Of a stretch of DNA of 64,000 nt, positions 10,486 through 20,865 are shown piece by piece. Origin of the DNA: Symbiodinium natans. Lineage: Eukaryota > Sar > Dinophyceae > Suessiales > Symbiodiniaceae. The notes below the pieces were generated by a model, which was not told where the DNA came from, ran no database searches, and was given only the letters and a program-made list of their open reading frames with translations. The stretch lies in the NCBI GenBank assembly GCA_905221605.1, contig CAJNDS010000380.1:440001-504000 (forward strand), in the 5' to 3' direction. The position numbers and the translations under genes are program-made. Numbering within the stretch: the first letter of the stretch is position 1; the number at the start of each line of letters is the position of its first letter.

Positions 10486-13140
10486 CTAATTAAAAAGCCT
10501 ATTGGGATCTTGTGTGCTTGGAGACTCAAGAAATTTAGGGGTTGAAACGTTGAAAGCCACTTGAAAGCGCCCTGTACTGATCTTGTCGGCCTTTTCCGAT
10601 GAATCCGAGTCGACCTCAGAAACCTCTGCCGTTGCGGTAACACCGAAGAGGCCCAGGGCACGTCGCATCTGACGCGCAAAATCGGACCACTCCTCGAAGG
10701 AGACGCTGGCACCTCCCTGCCTGGTGGCAAGTTTGCGCACGGCCTCCGCCCGTGAATGGAGCTCCAGAAGCTGTGCCGGAGGGTCGCAAGGGAGCTCGGC
10801 AGGCTCTCGTAATTCCAGCTGTCCTAGCTGTCCTATGCTCACAGTCATCCAATCTTCGCAGGGCATGGCAAACTCCTGTAAACTAAGGATCTGGCGTTTG
10901 TAGCTAGGCGACTCGAGCCGCCAAAGGAACAGCGGAGCCCCAGGCTTCAGGACATTGTCCGCGACCACGACAGCCCCGTGGCTTAGGAGGTTTCGTGCCT
11001 CGAGGACATCTAAGTCCTCGTTGTAGCGAGAGCCTCGCTGGTCCATGAACACGGCTCCAAAGCGTCCAAAGCGTCTGGTTTTGCTCCTGCTCTCGCATCT
11101 CTCGCCATCGCGAAACAAGCGAGGCAGCAGGAACTGGCTGTGACCCGTCCAGACCTGCACTGCAGATGCCTCCTTTCCAGCTAAGGCCAGGATGTTGCTG
11201 GCCAAGGTCACATGAATCGGATCCGCCTCCAGGGTGTGAATCGGAACTCCTGGTACACACTGGGCCATTCGAAGGGCTGAATAGCCGCAGTACGTGCCAA
11301 TCTCCAGAACTTCGGAGCCGCTAACTGCGCCACACACCGATGCCTCCAGCACCTCAGCTTTTTTGTTCCCGGCCACTTTCAGCCATCGGCTTCCGCCGCT
11401 TCCGGCGCTTCCGCCGCTTCCGGCGCTTCCGCCGCTTCCGCCTTGACCCAGGCCAAAGTCCTCGATCGCTTTGCACACAGCTCGGGCTCCTGCTGCCCTT
11501 GCGACGTCACTCCTGCCACTCCTTCCACCGCTTCCACTCGCCCTCTCATTCTCAGAATTCCTTGCCATGCGTCGCAGGACATAGCGGAGAAGCTGCAACT
11601 CCTTGAAATACCTGTACAAGCCCTGCCTCCCTGTTGTCACCTGGCGGTTGGGCGGGAAGGACGTAAGGGCTAAGACTGGGGCCCAGCTGCCCCTGTTGTG
11701 GGCAATGGCTCCCAACACCAACGCGCGTAGGTCAGCTGAGGCGCCGGGCGGTGGCGGGATCCCGTCGACTGTGGCTTCAGGCAGCCGCAGCATGACTTGG
11801 TTTCTAACTTCGTGCTGCTGGCTCTGCTCGCAACTCGACATTATCGCGGCAATTGAGTGGGCACTGGGTAGTACCCGATGCCACTCAAGTAACTGCAGGA
11901 CGTCAAGGGCAACTGGCCAGGTTGCAGCAGCACAGCATGCAAGAATAACAGCACCAGCGCTTGCTGCATCAATACCAAAAAGACGTGTTCGAAGATGCAG
12001 CAAACTCAATGCTGAGGCCCAATTGTCGCTGGCAGCACCGATCACGCTGTTGTAAGCCAATGCATCTGTTTGCAAGGCTGCTGCACAAAGCCCATGCACC
12101 GCAGACAGTGCAGTCGACCACTCTGACAGCGTGCTGAGCCAGGAGCCACACGCAACGCTGTCCGGAGTCATGCGCAAACCCAACTTGTGAAACAGGTCCT
12201 GTGCTCTGGACCACTGATCGCCGCAGGCTTGGATTGCAGCGCTGTGCCCCACCAGGTCGGTCCGAGCCGAATTCTCGACCATGCTGCGTAGGCTGTGAAG
12301 GGCTCGTGCCCAATGTGGCCCCGAGCAGGCTTTGGTCACAATGTTGTGTGACACCACGTCCTTGTCAGCCTGTCGAGACACGAGTTCCAGGCACACTTGC
12401 CATTGTTGACCTTCTGCACAGGCTTGCATTACATTGTTCTGCGCTATGGTATCAAGGGAGAGCCTGCACCGCCTTGCTTCCACATGCAAGAGGACTGCTT
12501 TGTTCCAGCGACTCGCTCGCTCACATCCAGTAACGGCAGCAGTGTGACTCATGATGCTGGCCGGCGTGCCTGCCAGAAGCTGCAGAGTCGCCGTCCACTC
12601 GCTTTTTCGAGCGCAAGCTGTTGCAGCTGACGTGCAGCCTCGACTGGTTGGCCGAACCTCCTGATTGAGACGAAGAAGTGCAAGTTGCCAACAGGCCGCC
12701 CCTTCACAGGCACTGATGGCTGCACTGAGAGCCACGGCATCAACGCGAAGGTGAGACCCGAACATGCGGGACAAGAGCGTCTCTGCCTCCTGCCACAACT
12801 GAGCTCTGCCATACCCCGCGATGCCAGCTGTGGGTGTCAAAACCGTTGGCCAGGTGCCTTTGACTTGAAGACGATCCAAGAGCTCAGTGAGCCAAGCCCA
12901 GGATTTCCTGGAGCACAAGCCCAAGATTCGCACGACTTCGCCAGTTGGGATCTTCGTCTTCGCCGTCTTCACACCAGCATGTCTCAGTTTCTCGACAAGC
13001 CCGCTGACGGACCTCTGCCACCCGAGGGGAGGAGGGTCCACGGTGCCAGCAGCACACCTCGTGAATTCCATTGCATGGCTTGACCATGGTGGGCAAGGTG
13101 TGTGTGCCAAGGCCACAGCCTTCAAGTGGAGGCGATCCAA
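10486..13140 (-). CDS. PPR array fused to a COMT-like O-methyltransferase
   Basis: One open frame of about 884 codons ends in TAG at 10486-10488. The frame is entered at a TTG; the first ATG is codon 24 (13069-13071), and TAAGCAG about 15 bases upstream could be a cis or spliced-leader acceptor. Residues ~75-500 are degenerate 35-residue PPR units (TDALAYNSVIGAASDNWASA), expected to bind organelle RNA. A Gly-Ser linker (~567-584) leads to a Rossmann methyltransferase: SAM motif LEIGTYCGYSALRMA (~617), acidic HTLEAD, MDQRGSRY (~702), ADN (~728), QEFAMPCEDWM (~760). Against catechol O-methyltransferase, both Mg ligand positions (Asp; Asp-Asn) and the late Glu are kept, but the catalytic Lys (DHWK in animals) is Gly. 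Methyl transfer may be lost or altered. Dinoflagellates are known for many PPR genes; this fusion is unusual. Confidence 0.9.
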   Translation of the reverse strand: MDRLHLKAVALAHTPCPPWSSHAMEFTRCAAGTVDPPPLGWQRSVSGLVEKLRHAGVKTAKTKIPTGEVVRILGLCSRKSWAWLTELLDRLQVKGTWPTVLTPTAGIAGYGRAQLWQEAETLLSRMFGSHLRVDAVALSAAISACEGAACWQLALLRLNQEVRPTSRGCTSAATACARKSEWTATLQLLAGTPASIMSHTAAVTGCERASRWNKAVLLHVEARRCRLSLDTIAQNNVMQACAEGQQWQVCLELVSRQADKDVVSHNIVTKACSGPHWARALHSLRSMVENSARTDLVGHSAAIQACGDQWSRAQDLFHKLGLRMTPDSVACGSWLSTLSEWSTALSAVHGLCAAALQTDALAYNSVIGAASDNWASALSLLHLRTRLFGIDAASAGAVILACCAAATWPVALDVLQLLEWHRVLPSAHSIAAIMSSCEQSQQHEVRNQVMLRLPEATVDGIPPPPGASADLRALVLGAIAHNRGSWAPVLALTSFPPNRQVTTGRQGLYRYFKELQLLRYVLRRMARNSENERASGSGGRSGRSDVARAAGARAVCKAIEDFGLGQGGSGGSAGSGGSAGSGGSRWLKVAGNKKAEVLEASVCGAVSGSEVLEIGTYCGYSALRMAQCVPGVPIHTLEADPIHVTLASNILALAGKEASAVQVWTGHSQFLLPRLFRDGERCESRSKTRRFGRFGAVFMDQRGSRYNEDLDVLEARNLLSHGAVVVADNVLKPGAPLFLWRLESPSYKRQILSLQEFAMPCEDWMTVSIGQLGQLELREPAELPCDPPAQLLELHSRAEAVRKLATRQGGASVSFEEWSDFARQMRRALGLFGVTATAEVSEVDSDSSEKADKISTGRFQVAFNVSTPKFLESPSTQDPNRLFN
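11388..11441 (-). repeat. In-frame Gly/Ser minisatellite in the PPR-COMT gene
   Basis: Alternating ttccgccgc and ttccggcgc nonamers, about six units, read on minus as GGSAGSGGSAGSGGS. They form the flexible linker between the RNA-binding and methyltransferase halves. Because the unit is 9 bp, copy-number change would lengthen the linker without breaking the frame. Confidence 0.85.
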
Positions 13141-13396
13141 GAACCAGGTTCCTGCTTACTCTTTACTCATCTACACAGCATGCCAAGTTCGCGATGTTGA
13201 CCCTGGGACAGGGACCCTCCTTGAAGAATCCCAACCCTGTCGCACCAAATGTTCTGGCCGACAGCGACCTAGCTGGATAGAGATAAGACGTGAAACACAG
13301 CATATTCTGCCCTACACTTTGACGCAGCACTCGATTGCCTCAGGACCGCCCGCAGCACCGCCAGGAGGGGCGGTGTTTCGACCTGCTCCTGACTTA

Positions 13397-13616
13397 ATCC
13401 GCCGAGGCCTTGGGCCGCAGGTGTCTGGGTAGCACAAAGCAGGCACTAATCCCTCCCCACAAATTTGCCTCGTTTATTTTGCACTTTCTGGCCTGACATG
13501 GGTACCCCCCCTAGCGACAAGTGGGAGCAAACGATGCATCAGGAGCAGGGGGCACTTCAGCCTGCCATAGGGCCTCCCCCCCCCAGGCCGAGGCGGGTCG
13601 CGTAGCGTTAAAATTA
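13397..13616. repeat. Dispersed repeat, copy A
   Basis: Three segments recur in the same order near 53.1-53.85 kb: atccgccgaggcc plus tgggcc (13397-13415), tgggtaccccccctag (13500-13515), and a perfect 31-bp block at 13586-13616 (gccgaggcgggtcgcgtagc and the run to aaatta). The last block also resembles 19462-19508 and 50870-50916. No ORF is present. It looks like a small non-autonomous mobile or dispersed element; the class is unknown. Confidence 0.6.
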
Positions 13617-13792
13617 GCTGGCCGATATCTTGAGATGTGATCTCACACGCGGGGCTCAGCCGAACAGAGGGCAACCAATGTGATTGGATGTTACTGCTGG
13701 TTTCAGCCCTCACCCAAGGGGAAAACGCCAAGCAGCCTCTCCTCCTTCCTTCCTTCCTTCCCCTGCACTTGGTCCCCGAGAACCTCACTCCT

Positions 13793-13887
13793 CTTCTTCT
13801 TCTTCTTCTTCTTCTTCTTCTTCTTCTTCTTCTTCTTCTTCTTCTTCTTCTTCTTCTTCTTCTTCTTCTTCTTCTTCTTCTTCTTCG
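13793..13887. repeat. (TTC)n / (GAA)n microsatellite, about 31 units
   Basis: An uninterrupted trinucleotide run ends at a single G change (ttcgtcg). Poly-Phe, poly-Ser, poly-Leu or poly-Arg frames through it are artefacts. Pure homopurine/homopyrimidine tracts of this length can form triplex DNA (established for GAA repeats). Confidence 0.97.
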
Positions 13888-13899
13888 TCGCGCTTGAGA

Positions 13900-15315
13900 G
13901 GACCCCCTGTCGGAAGTCCCCGGCACCTCTCTCTCTCTCACAACCCGTTCTCCTCGCTCACTTCCCGGTTGATGAGCGCGGATATTCGGCCAAAGTCCAG
14001 TGCTGGAGGCACGGGAAGCAGCGCCGTGGCCTGTGCTCAGAATGAATGGACCAGGATTCGGCAGGACTTGAGCACTCTCGGCTATTCCCTACTGCCGGTT
14101 TCAAATAAACTTTGGTAGTCCAGCCTCGACAACTGCATGGACGGACGATCTGAGTCTGCCACTGTGCGAGCCCGCGACTCAATGCTCCTCGCAGAATGAA
14201 GCCGCCTGGCCTCAATGCAACGTGAACCCAGTTGTCCCAGTCAGCCAGTCAATCCAAGCCTCTTCTGCGTATGGAAGGGGATCGGAGAGTCAATCCGTCC
14301 TTTAATGAACATGCTTTTCAAGTGCTGCATCTTGGCATACATGCGGCTCAACAAACCTCATAGACAAGCCCGCACAACCCCTCGCACCACCAGTCGATGG
14401 ATGCAAAACCTCCTGCAAGGCAGCAGGCCACCACAACTTCAAATCTGCGCATAACACGATGCAAAACCGCACCACGTCACACCTGTCCAATCAAGTCGAC
14501 TCAGCAAACAACTCCTCTTTTCCTCTAAACCGCAGGCCCTGCACACTCTGTAAACTTCTGTAAACCTACCCCCAAACATTCCCCCACCCCCGCACCCCAC
14601 AACCAGGCTGCTGGGCGTTGGGGTTGGAGTGCGAAGCATTGAGGCTGGAGGCAGAGCTTCCCCGCAAGGCCTGGGTTCGGCCAAGAGGCATGCGGCTTTG
14701 CACTGAAGCAACGGATTTCTGCAGCATGATTCAGCCGATTTCAAATTCAGCATTACGCCAGCTGCGGGCATGGCAGATCGAGGAAGAGCATTCTGAAACG
14801 AGGTGGGGCCCCGAGGCTCTTAGAGCCAAAGAAAGCCCCTTAAATCGGAGGGGGAGGGGGGGAAGCATGGGGAATGTAATGGGGTCCAAGTCAAGCGTTC
14901 GCAGAGTGTTTCGTTCAGGCCCCGCGCTTCTCGCGACATGGGCCACAAGTGATCCTTGCCAGTTGGTGAATAATGAGTCAGAAAAGACGACGACGCTGCA
15001 AAGCTGATTGTCACTCTTGCCTTCTGTCTGCAGCCAGTTTTCGGAACCCTGCTAGCAGAACGCCATGCAGCCCATGCATTCAACCTGAGCCATGAATCCT
15101 GACCTCCAACTCACCGCCCAAGCCCCAGTCTAACACCCCAGCTTGTACAACGGCCTGATAGACAGGGACGCCCTGACTCGGGCTGGAGACGCCCTGCCGC
15201 AGAAAGCAAGACAAAGTAAGGAAGCAGGCTGGCTTGAATGGAGCTCAACATCGTTTTTGGTGTTGAGGGACATCACAGAGAAAGCCCATGGCCTGCGGGA
15301 CATCCAGGTCACAAC
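13900..15315. other. No firm gene
   Basis: Several short frames are open on both strands. Plus 15171-15217 reads DALTRAGDALPQKARQ between a GACAG acceptor-like and a GTAAGG donor-like site, but it is isolated and against the strand trend. Nothing else is supportable. Confidence 0.3.
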
Positions 15316-16100
15316 TTTGAGCACGGATCAGGCTCTGGATGGAAGGCCGCATGGACCCAGGGATCTCCTTCATTGGGCCCTTTGAGGGCGGGGGCTCGCC
15401 TTTGAGGGCTTCGGCGGGCTTTTGAGTGGGCGCAGCCGCTGCAACGGTCCTGCGGCGCAGGCGCTGGAGCATCCTCCTGCATCCGGCATTTTAAGAGGGA
15501 TGAGAGTGTTCGAGAGAATTAACCGAGAGGATCCACAGCAAAAGAAATTGAGTTAAACGCCAGTCGGAAGTTGCAAGGCTTGCTTGACGAGAAGCGGCTT
15601 TTTGGCCCCGTGTCTCGGGGCTGTTCAGGGCTGCTCATGCCCCTGTGACCCATCCCCACACATGTGTTTGTAGAAACAATCAGCCCCAATGAGCCCGATG
15701 AGGCCGCCACGGGCCGGCAAACCACCTGTGGCCCAAGAGCCAGCTCTCTGTCTCTGCAGGCAGGTTGACCCTCTCGGGGTAACTTGAAGCACTGCATGGC
15801 AGAAAGCGTCAAGCGCGCAGAAGAAGTCTTCCCACCTTGCCGAGTCTGCGTCGGGCTTCGAGCGCCTGATCAGCATTTTGGCAGGGGCTTGGGGGGCCTA
15901 CTGAACTTGCAGAGTTCTGTGCTGAAAACAGCTCAGCCCTTGGAGTCCTGACCTCTGAAACCCTTGTTATCTGGGTTCCGGTGTTGGGGCTGTTTCGGGA
16001 TTATTCGCGTTTGGAGCTTGTGAGCGCTCCGAGCCTGCTTCAGCAATTCGGGCTGGACCTTGCCAGCAACACTGAGCAAGGCCACCATCTGCTGGGGATC
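15316..16100 (-). CDS. Partial multi-exon gene of unknown function
   Basis: Three minus segments look like exons. 15962-16100 follows CCAGGCAG and reads QMVALLSVAGKVQPELLKQA before AAGG|GTTTCA. 15784-15865 lies between GATCAG and CTTCAA|GTTACC and reads DADSARWEDFFCALDAF, though another phase is also open. 15316-15472 reads MLQRLRRRTVAAAAPTQKP and a Pro/Lys-rich tail to RPSIQSLIRAQ before a GTTGTG donor. They are collinear and on the block's strand, so they probably belong to one gene, but the phases between them are unresolved. No domain was recognised. Confidence 0.35.
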
Positions 16101-17334
16101 CTGCCTGGTGTTGGGCTTTGGGTTTTGGATAGGAATTGGAGCTTTCCAGGAGAACCTGCTTGGGCACTCTGTCATCATGCAGCGACCGAAGCTATGGAAC
16201 TACGTACTTCGTAACATGCCTTACCCAGGCCTGTAGGGTCAGTACAGTACCGACTTCCCCAAACTGGTACGAGTACAAGCACTAAGAACATTATAAGAAG
16301 TCAAACATGCATTAGCAGTCAAGGGTCGGTTGCGAACCCCCAGCCGACTGCAGCGAAGCAGGTTGTTGGCCTGCAATGCGAGTGTGCGTGTGTCTGTGTG
16401 TGTGTGTGACAATGTGCACCAGGACGTCGCGGAAGCAACATCAAACGATTGCACTGCAGCTATGCTGACACATGTGCAGTTGTTGGGTCTAGCTTGCAAG
16501 AACGCTGCTCAAGTCGACGCATTCTCTACTGCAGATCCCTGAATACATCCGATTGGGCAAGTGGGGCATGTCCTCAGCCGGCCGGGACCCTACTTCAACC
16601 CCTCAAAACAAAACTGAAGCAGAACAACCCGTCTTGACGTCATGTATAGAAATCCCCCACTTAATTGCACATTCCAATTTGCAAACGGTCTTTAGAACTT
16701 CCCCGCCAATGCACAATCCTTCAAAGCAGTTATTTCCTTCATTGCTGGCCTCCTACTGGAACGTTGTATACCAGCTCATGCTCTGGCCGCACAGGCAAGT
16801 CCACAGGTTTCCAATTATGGAACCTCCTGCTTTGCAACCATGGGGTGGGGGGGAGGGCTTCTGAAAATGAAGTGAACATTACGAAGCCCGAAACGACCAT
16901 TCAAAAACGTTCCGAGCCCGAATCCTGGGAATGCCTCTTGACCCCCAACACCTAAACTCTCAAATGCAATCACCCTTCCCCAAACTCCAAACCACAAGCC
17001 CTGAACCCTCCTCTGCCCTTTAGGGCGTGGGGCTTAGGGTTGCCATTACTCCGAGCTACACCTGCAACGACCCCTTGCCTGACTGAGACTGCGGCTTCCC
17101 AAACCTGGCTCGGCGGGCTGCAGGGCTTCAGGGGAAGAAGTAGGCTTTGGGGGCCGTTTAATGCCCTTTCCTCGAGGTATGTTGACGGGGAGTCGTCCTT
17201 AGTCCACAATCCCCAATAAGGACTGTTGGTATTAGGGGGAACAAGTCATACTGTATTCTGCTGGGCTGAATGTCGGTAGCATCTGTTTTTTGGGGGAGAT
17301 CATGCATTTTAATTTGATAGCTGGGACGTACGGT

Positions 17335-17915
17335 GCGGCTCGACACGGGCGGGCCCGTCAGCCTCAACTGCACCAGAAGCTCCAAGCATGCCGGTCGCGG
17401 CATCTGATTCCGCGCCATGGCTTGGCTGGCAGCCGACAAGCCCAGATCCGCTATTCGGAGCATTTCATGCCTCGGCGAAAGAGCAGTTGCGAAAACAAGA
17501 AAATCAAACTAGGGTCGTGGTCGTATTTCTTTTTGCAGCTCACCTCATGCAGCTCAAGCAGCTCAAGCAGCTCAAGCACTGAGGCACCGGCCAACTGGCA
17601 TGTGGCGGGGAGGCCGCTGGGCACGAGGACATGATAAGAGCACCGGCCTGAGGGAAAGTCGGAAGTTCACAGCATCGGGACTTGAGGGGTGACTAGCTGA
17701 GACCCGCGCCAAGTGTCTCAAGAAAGGTGCATGTCGAGTGCTGGCATGTGCCATTAAGAACGCCTCGGGCTCCACGAGGGTGAGTTTTGCAACGCAACGC
17801 CCACAGGCAACCAACGTGAACAGCTGTGATGTCAGGGTACCTGGAGATCTGTTCGCAATTTTTGCGACCATGGCTCCTGAGGGCATCTGCCGCTGCAACG
17901 TCTGAAGTCTCACAA
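17335..17915 (-). CDS. Candidate coding segment, frame uncertain
   Basis: 17690-17915 is open in two minus frames at once. One reads LQTLQRQMPSGAMVAKIANR and LVEPEAFLMAHASTRHAPFL, the other CEQISRYPDITAVHVGCLW. 17335-17450 is likewise open in two frames (QMPRPACLELLVQLRLTG). High GC and double openness suggest exon material, but no splice pair fixes the frame. Confidence 0.25.
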
Positions 17916-18132
17916 CTCAAACATCTTTCCAAGCCATTGGTGTGGCCTCGAAAATAAATCGCAGCGCAGCATTTTGCTGGGGCCGCGGGACGAAGGGAAG
18001 CGCATAGAGAGGAGACAAGCCTCAAAACATTTTGATGGAGTGCGGAATCGGACATCCGATTCGGGGATATGGCTGTAGATGAGATTTAGGTATCCTGTCT
18101 TTTTGGGGAAGGCTGGACTTGGAAGCTGCGTG

Positions 18133-18334
18133 TCATTCATCAATGGCGCCACGCGTGCTCACACGCGTCAGGAAGTCATGAGCCTTCAAGGACGCGGCTT
18201 TGCTGAGTCGCATCTGCGCCTGCTGAAGGTCTGGTAGCGAGAAATGCCTGCCATCAGCTGTTGCGATTGGATTCCTTACTTCTTGCAGCCTCTGGGATGG
18301 ATTGGCCTTGAGATCCGTGAAGTCAGGATCGGAC
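18133..18334 (-). CDS. C-terminal exon of an unknown protein
   Basis: The exon is entered after acceptor CCGTTCAG and runs 66 codons to TGA at 18133-18135. It reads SDPDFTDLKANPSQRLQEV, then RHFSLPDLQQAQMRLSKAAS and HDFLTRVSTRGAIDE. It is polar, helical and strongly protein-like. The preceding exon is probably within 18410-18470 (ILEAERPKDSSRFLAS). The plus strand here also shows tempting splice sites (see rejected items). No family was recognised. Confidence 0.5.
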
Positions 18335-18690
18335 CTGAACGGGAGGCTGGCGGCAGGTGAGAGTGCGAGATGGGAGCAGCGTTCACAACTAGCAAAATCG
18401 GTCCGCTTGCCAGGAACCGACTAGAGTCTTTGGGACGTTCCGCCTCAAGGATAGGGCGCTCACACACGTTTTAGATTTACAAATCCGCTTCAAAGCTCAG
18501 CGGTGCGTCCTGCGCAAGCCCATCCGACAAAGTAAACCATCTCTTCTTTCTTGTAGGAAATCGACACGAAACCCCTAGAATGGAAGACTGAGCTGGGAAG
18601 AGATGCCCAGAGCCAGGGCCGGGGCACGGGCACTCCGCCGGCCCCGGACTCATTCCCAGAAGCCTTAGAGACTCTCAGAAACTCTCCGCG

Positions 18691-18732
18691 ACTCAAAGAC
18701 TCAGAAAAGTGACTCAAAGACTCAGAAAAGTG
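18691..18732. repeat. 21-bp tandem duplication
   Basis: Two adjacent near-exact copies of actcaaagactcagaaaagtg. Confidence 0.85.
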
Positions 18733-19251
18733 GTCTCGTCAGCACATCACACTGGTCCATCAAGGCACCGGGAGGGAGATGCCCCAATACTTTAATTCAA
18801 ACAGCGTGATCCAAACTGTCTCAACAGATGTGTCTCTCAAAAATGTCTCAGAATCAGCTGTCCCCATAACCTCAGCAGCGTGCATCCTCGAGCGCCTGGA
18901 GTCCAAGACTCTCTTTTGATGTTCACCGATAGATCCCCCACCCGCACTATCCTGCTTTCAATTTGTTCCGGCCTTACGCGTCAGGTAGGTGCCAAAGTAG
19001 ACGTGCAGCCGAAGCTCCAAGGAACACCTCTCCAAGCATTGCATCTGGGAGTGAACTTTGAGACGGGGACTGCAAGCCACTGCACAACGACTTCTGATTG
19101 GGAGGGGGTTCCTCAAATTCCTCCTCCGAAGCATCAGAAAGTAAAGCTCAAAAGTGGGGCACCCGAGTGGGCTCGCACTTGGAGAGGGCACCAGGTGCTT
19201 CCAGAGGTCAAAGAAAGCATCCTCTCAGCGAAAAGCAACTATTTGCCATGT

Positions 19252-19264
19252 CATTTTGGCTCAA
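19252..19264 (+). other. Possible relict of the dinoflagellate spliced leader
   Basis: cattttggctcaa is a 13/13 match to the core of the conserved dinoflagellate spliced leader. A weaker echo, agcattttgggttc, follows about 15 bases later. Relict leader sequences at retroposed cDNA copies are established in dinoflagellates. The bases on either side do not match, and no intact coding copy follows on the plus strand. Confidence 0.3.
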
Positions 19265-19461
19265 TGGCTAGTGTTTAGCATTTTGGGTTCCGGCTTCGAT
19301 GTAATTCGCCTCGGCTTCCTGCCGAGAAGCGTCTGGAACAAGCAGACCCGGATCGGGCCTCCTTCCCCCTCACCCAACCCTTCCCCCCATGCAAAATTTT
19401 CTGACGCCACCACCCCCGGGGCTGGGGCCCCCCTTTTTTTGCGAAACCCTCTTTCCTGTCC

Positions 19462-19508
19462 TGGCCGGCCCGGCTGCCGAGGCGGCGCGCGCAAGCGTTT
19501 ACAATTAT
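19462..19508. repeat. Dispersed repeat, copy B
   Basis: tggccggcccggctgccgag and the following aagcgtttacaatta align with 50870-50916 and, over the gccgaggcgg core, with 13586-13616 and 53813-53843. It is preceded by a C/T-rich run (ccccccttttttt) like the one upstream of the 53 kb copy. Confidence 0.6.
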
Positions 19509-19612
19509 GTGCCATCTTAGCAGAGCAACAAAGTCTTCGCATGACTCCATGATGGGGCTATGGAGGTGATTGAGCAGCCCCGTATTCTCCTTCTTCCCAT
19601 CGTCAAACTCAC

Positions 19613-20103
19613 AGAGAGCCTGACACCCATGTGGGCTCGGGCCGAACTGATTGCATGAACTCCATCAAAAATCCTGCCGGTCATGGCCTTGATCACCGCC
19701 AGCTCGGTGTGACCCTGCTCGTAGCTGCAAAGTATCACAGTATATCTGGGAATCAGGAGGACGTGATGCAAGAGCCTGCAAGCTAAACTGCAAGCCATCG
19801 CCCAAGCGTTTTCTGCAAATTGAGCTCCAGACATCCACCAGGCGCTCCGATGTGTCGTCCACTCCTGTGATGATACTGGTGTACAGCAAAAGCAGTCATA
19901 TATTCTACATTGCTGCTCCACTGACGTCTCTCATTGGCGATTGAATCGCACGGATGTGGCGTGCCAACTCCACGAGAAGAACTACCAAGGACATGTAGTG
20001 TGTGTCAACGTGAGATGAGCCTGCACCAGCTGCTTCAGCCACCTGCCATAGAACAGTGGACTGGCTCTTAAAGCGAGTTTGGCCCGGCAAATTGCGGCGG
20101 CTC
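19613..20103 (-). CDS. Multi-exon gene of unknown function (two linked exons)
   Basis: Exon 19926-20103 follows GTTTCAG and reads RRNLPGQTRFKSQSTVLWQV, then HYMSLVVLLVELARHIRAIQ, ending AGAGAC|GTCAGT. A 61-bp GT-AG intron separates it from exon 19613-19864. That exon joins in phase (EWTTHRSAWWMSGAQFAENA, then YEQGHTELAVIKAMTGRIFD and VHAISSARAHMGVRLS) and ends CTCTCT|GTGAGT. An inner 51-bp GC-AG segment keeps frame whether spliced or not. An upstream frame at ~20130-20270 (LTKLATMLALFINAMFRSFS) is probably the preceding exon. It looks like a real helical protein; no family was recognised. The 5' and 3' ends are missing. Confidence 0.5.
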
Positions 20104-20334
20104 CTGAAACAACGCAGGGAGCCGCGTCTTGCCTCGCCAGAAAGGTTGGCACAAGCCCTCATCTGAGAAGCTTCGGAACATGGCATTGATGAAGAGTGCT
20201 AGCATGGTTGCCAGTTTCGTCAGACTTGCAGCATCATGCCCTTTTGCTTCTCCGAGCTGCCCAGAGCTCGATCCATAGCATCCAAGGTTTCCTGCGCTCA
20301 CGACTGCTATCCATTTACGCTCGATCGGAATGCT

Positions 20335-20357
20335 GGTGTGTGTGTGTGTGTGCGTGT
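20335..20357. repeat. (GT)n microsatellite
   Basis: A short gtgtgtgtgtgtgtg run. Similar short GT runs lie at about 16388-16408 and 63500-63520. Confidence 0.8.
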
Positions 20358-20865
20358 GTTTACATCTCCGTTGCCAACAGTAGTAGCAAGCCATTTGCTC
20401 CCTCTCCCCATCCTTCATGCCCATTCATGCCCTATATGACCCCCCCCCCGATTGACTCTAAAGACTCTAAAGCACATCCACAGAACTCTGGTCGCGTGGA
20501 CACATCTCTGGCCCAGCCTGGAGGCCATGGAACTGCAAATACTCCCGCACGGCCTCCACCTGAGTGGGTTTGCACCTCTTGGACAACCGAGATTCCTTAA
20601 ACCCAGGGACCCCTACTCACCTCAAGCTCCCACTCGGAGACTCAGAGCAATTCAGAACAGTTACGTTCAGGGCCTCCCAGGAACCAAGGCGTGAAGATCC
20701 CATGTCCCTGGTTCTGTTTTGTGCGCCTTGTCAGTTCGGGAGCTTCCCGAGGCTTGGGCCACCAACAGCTCACAGATCACACCACCAAAGTTGCCTGGGA
20801 AGGCAGGTAGTTCATGGCAGTGGCAAGCATCCCCCCAGATTCTTGGCTGAAGAACGTCTCTTGTA

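Noticed and set aside
11603-13432. Plus-strand frames of 110-181 codons
   Set aside because: Antisense shadows of the PPR-methyltransferase gene and its flank.
13474-14118. Poly-Arg, poly-Leu, poly-Phe and poly-Ser ORFs
   Set aside because: They are readings of the (TTC)n microsatellite on both strands.
18172-18356. Plus-strand exon pair with apparent consensus splice sites (EVMSLQGRGFAESHLRLLK and PLGWIGLEIREVRIGPERE)
   Set aside because: The minus strand of the same DNA gives a 66-codon protein-like frame ending in a stop with a good acceptor, and it agrees with the strand of all other genes. The plus reading is most likely its shadow.
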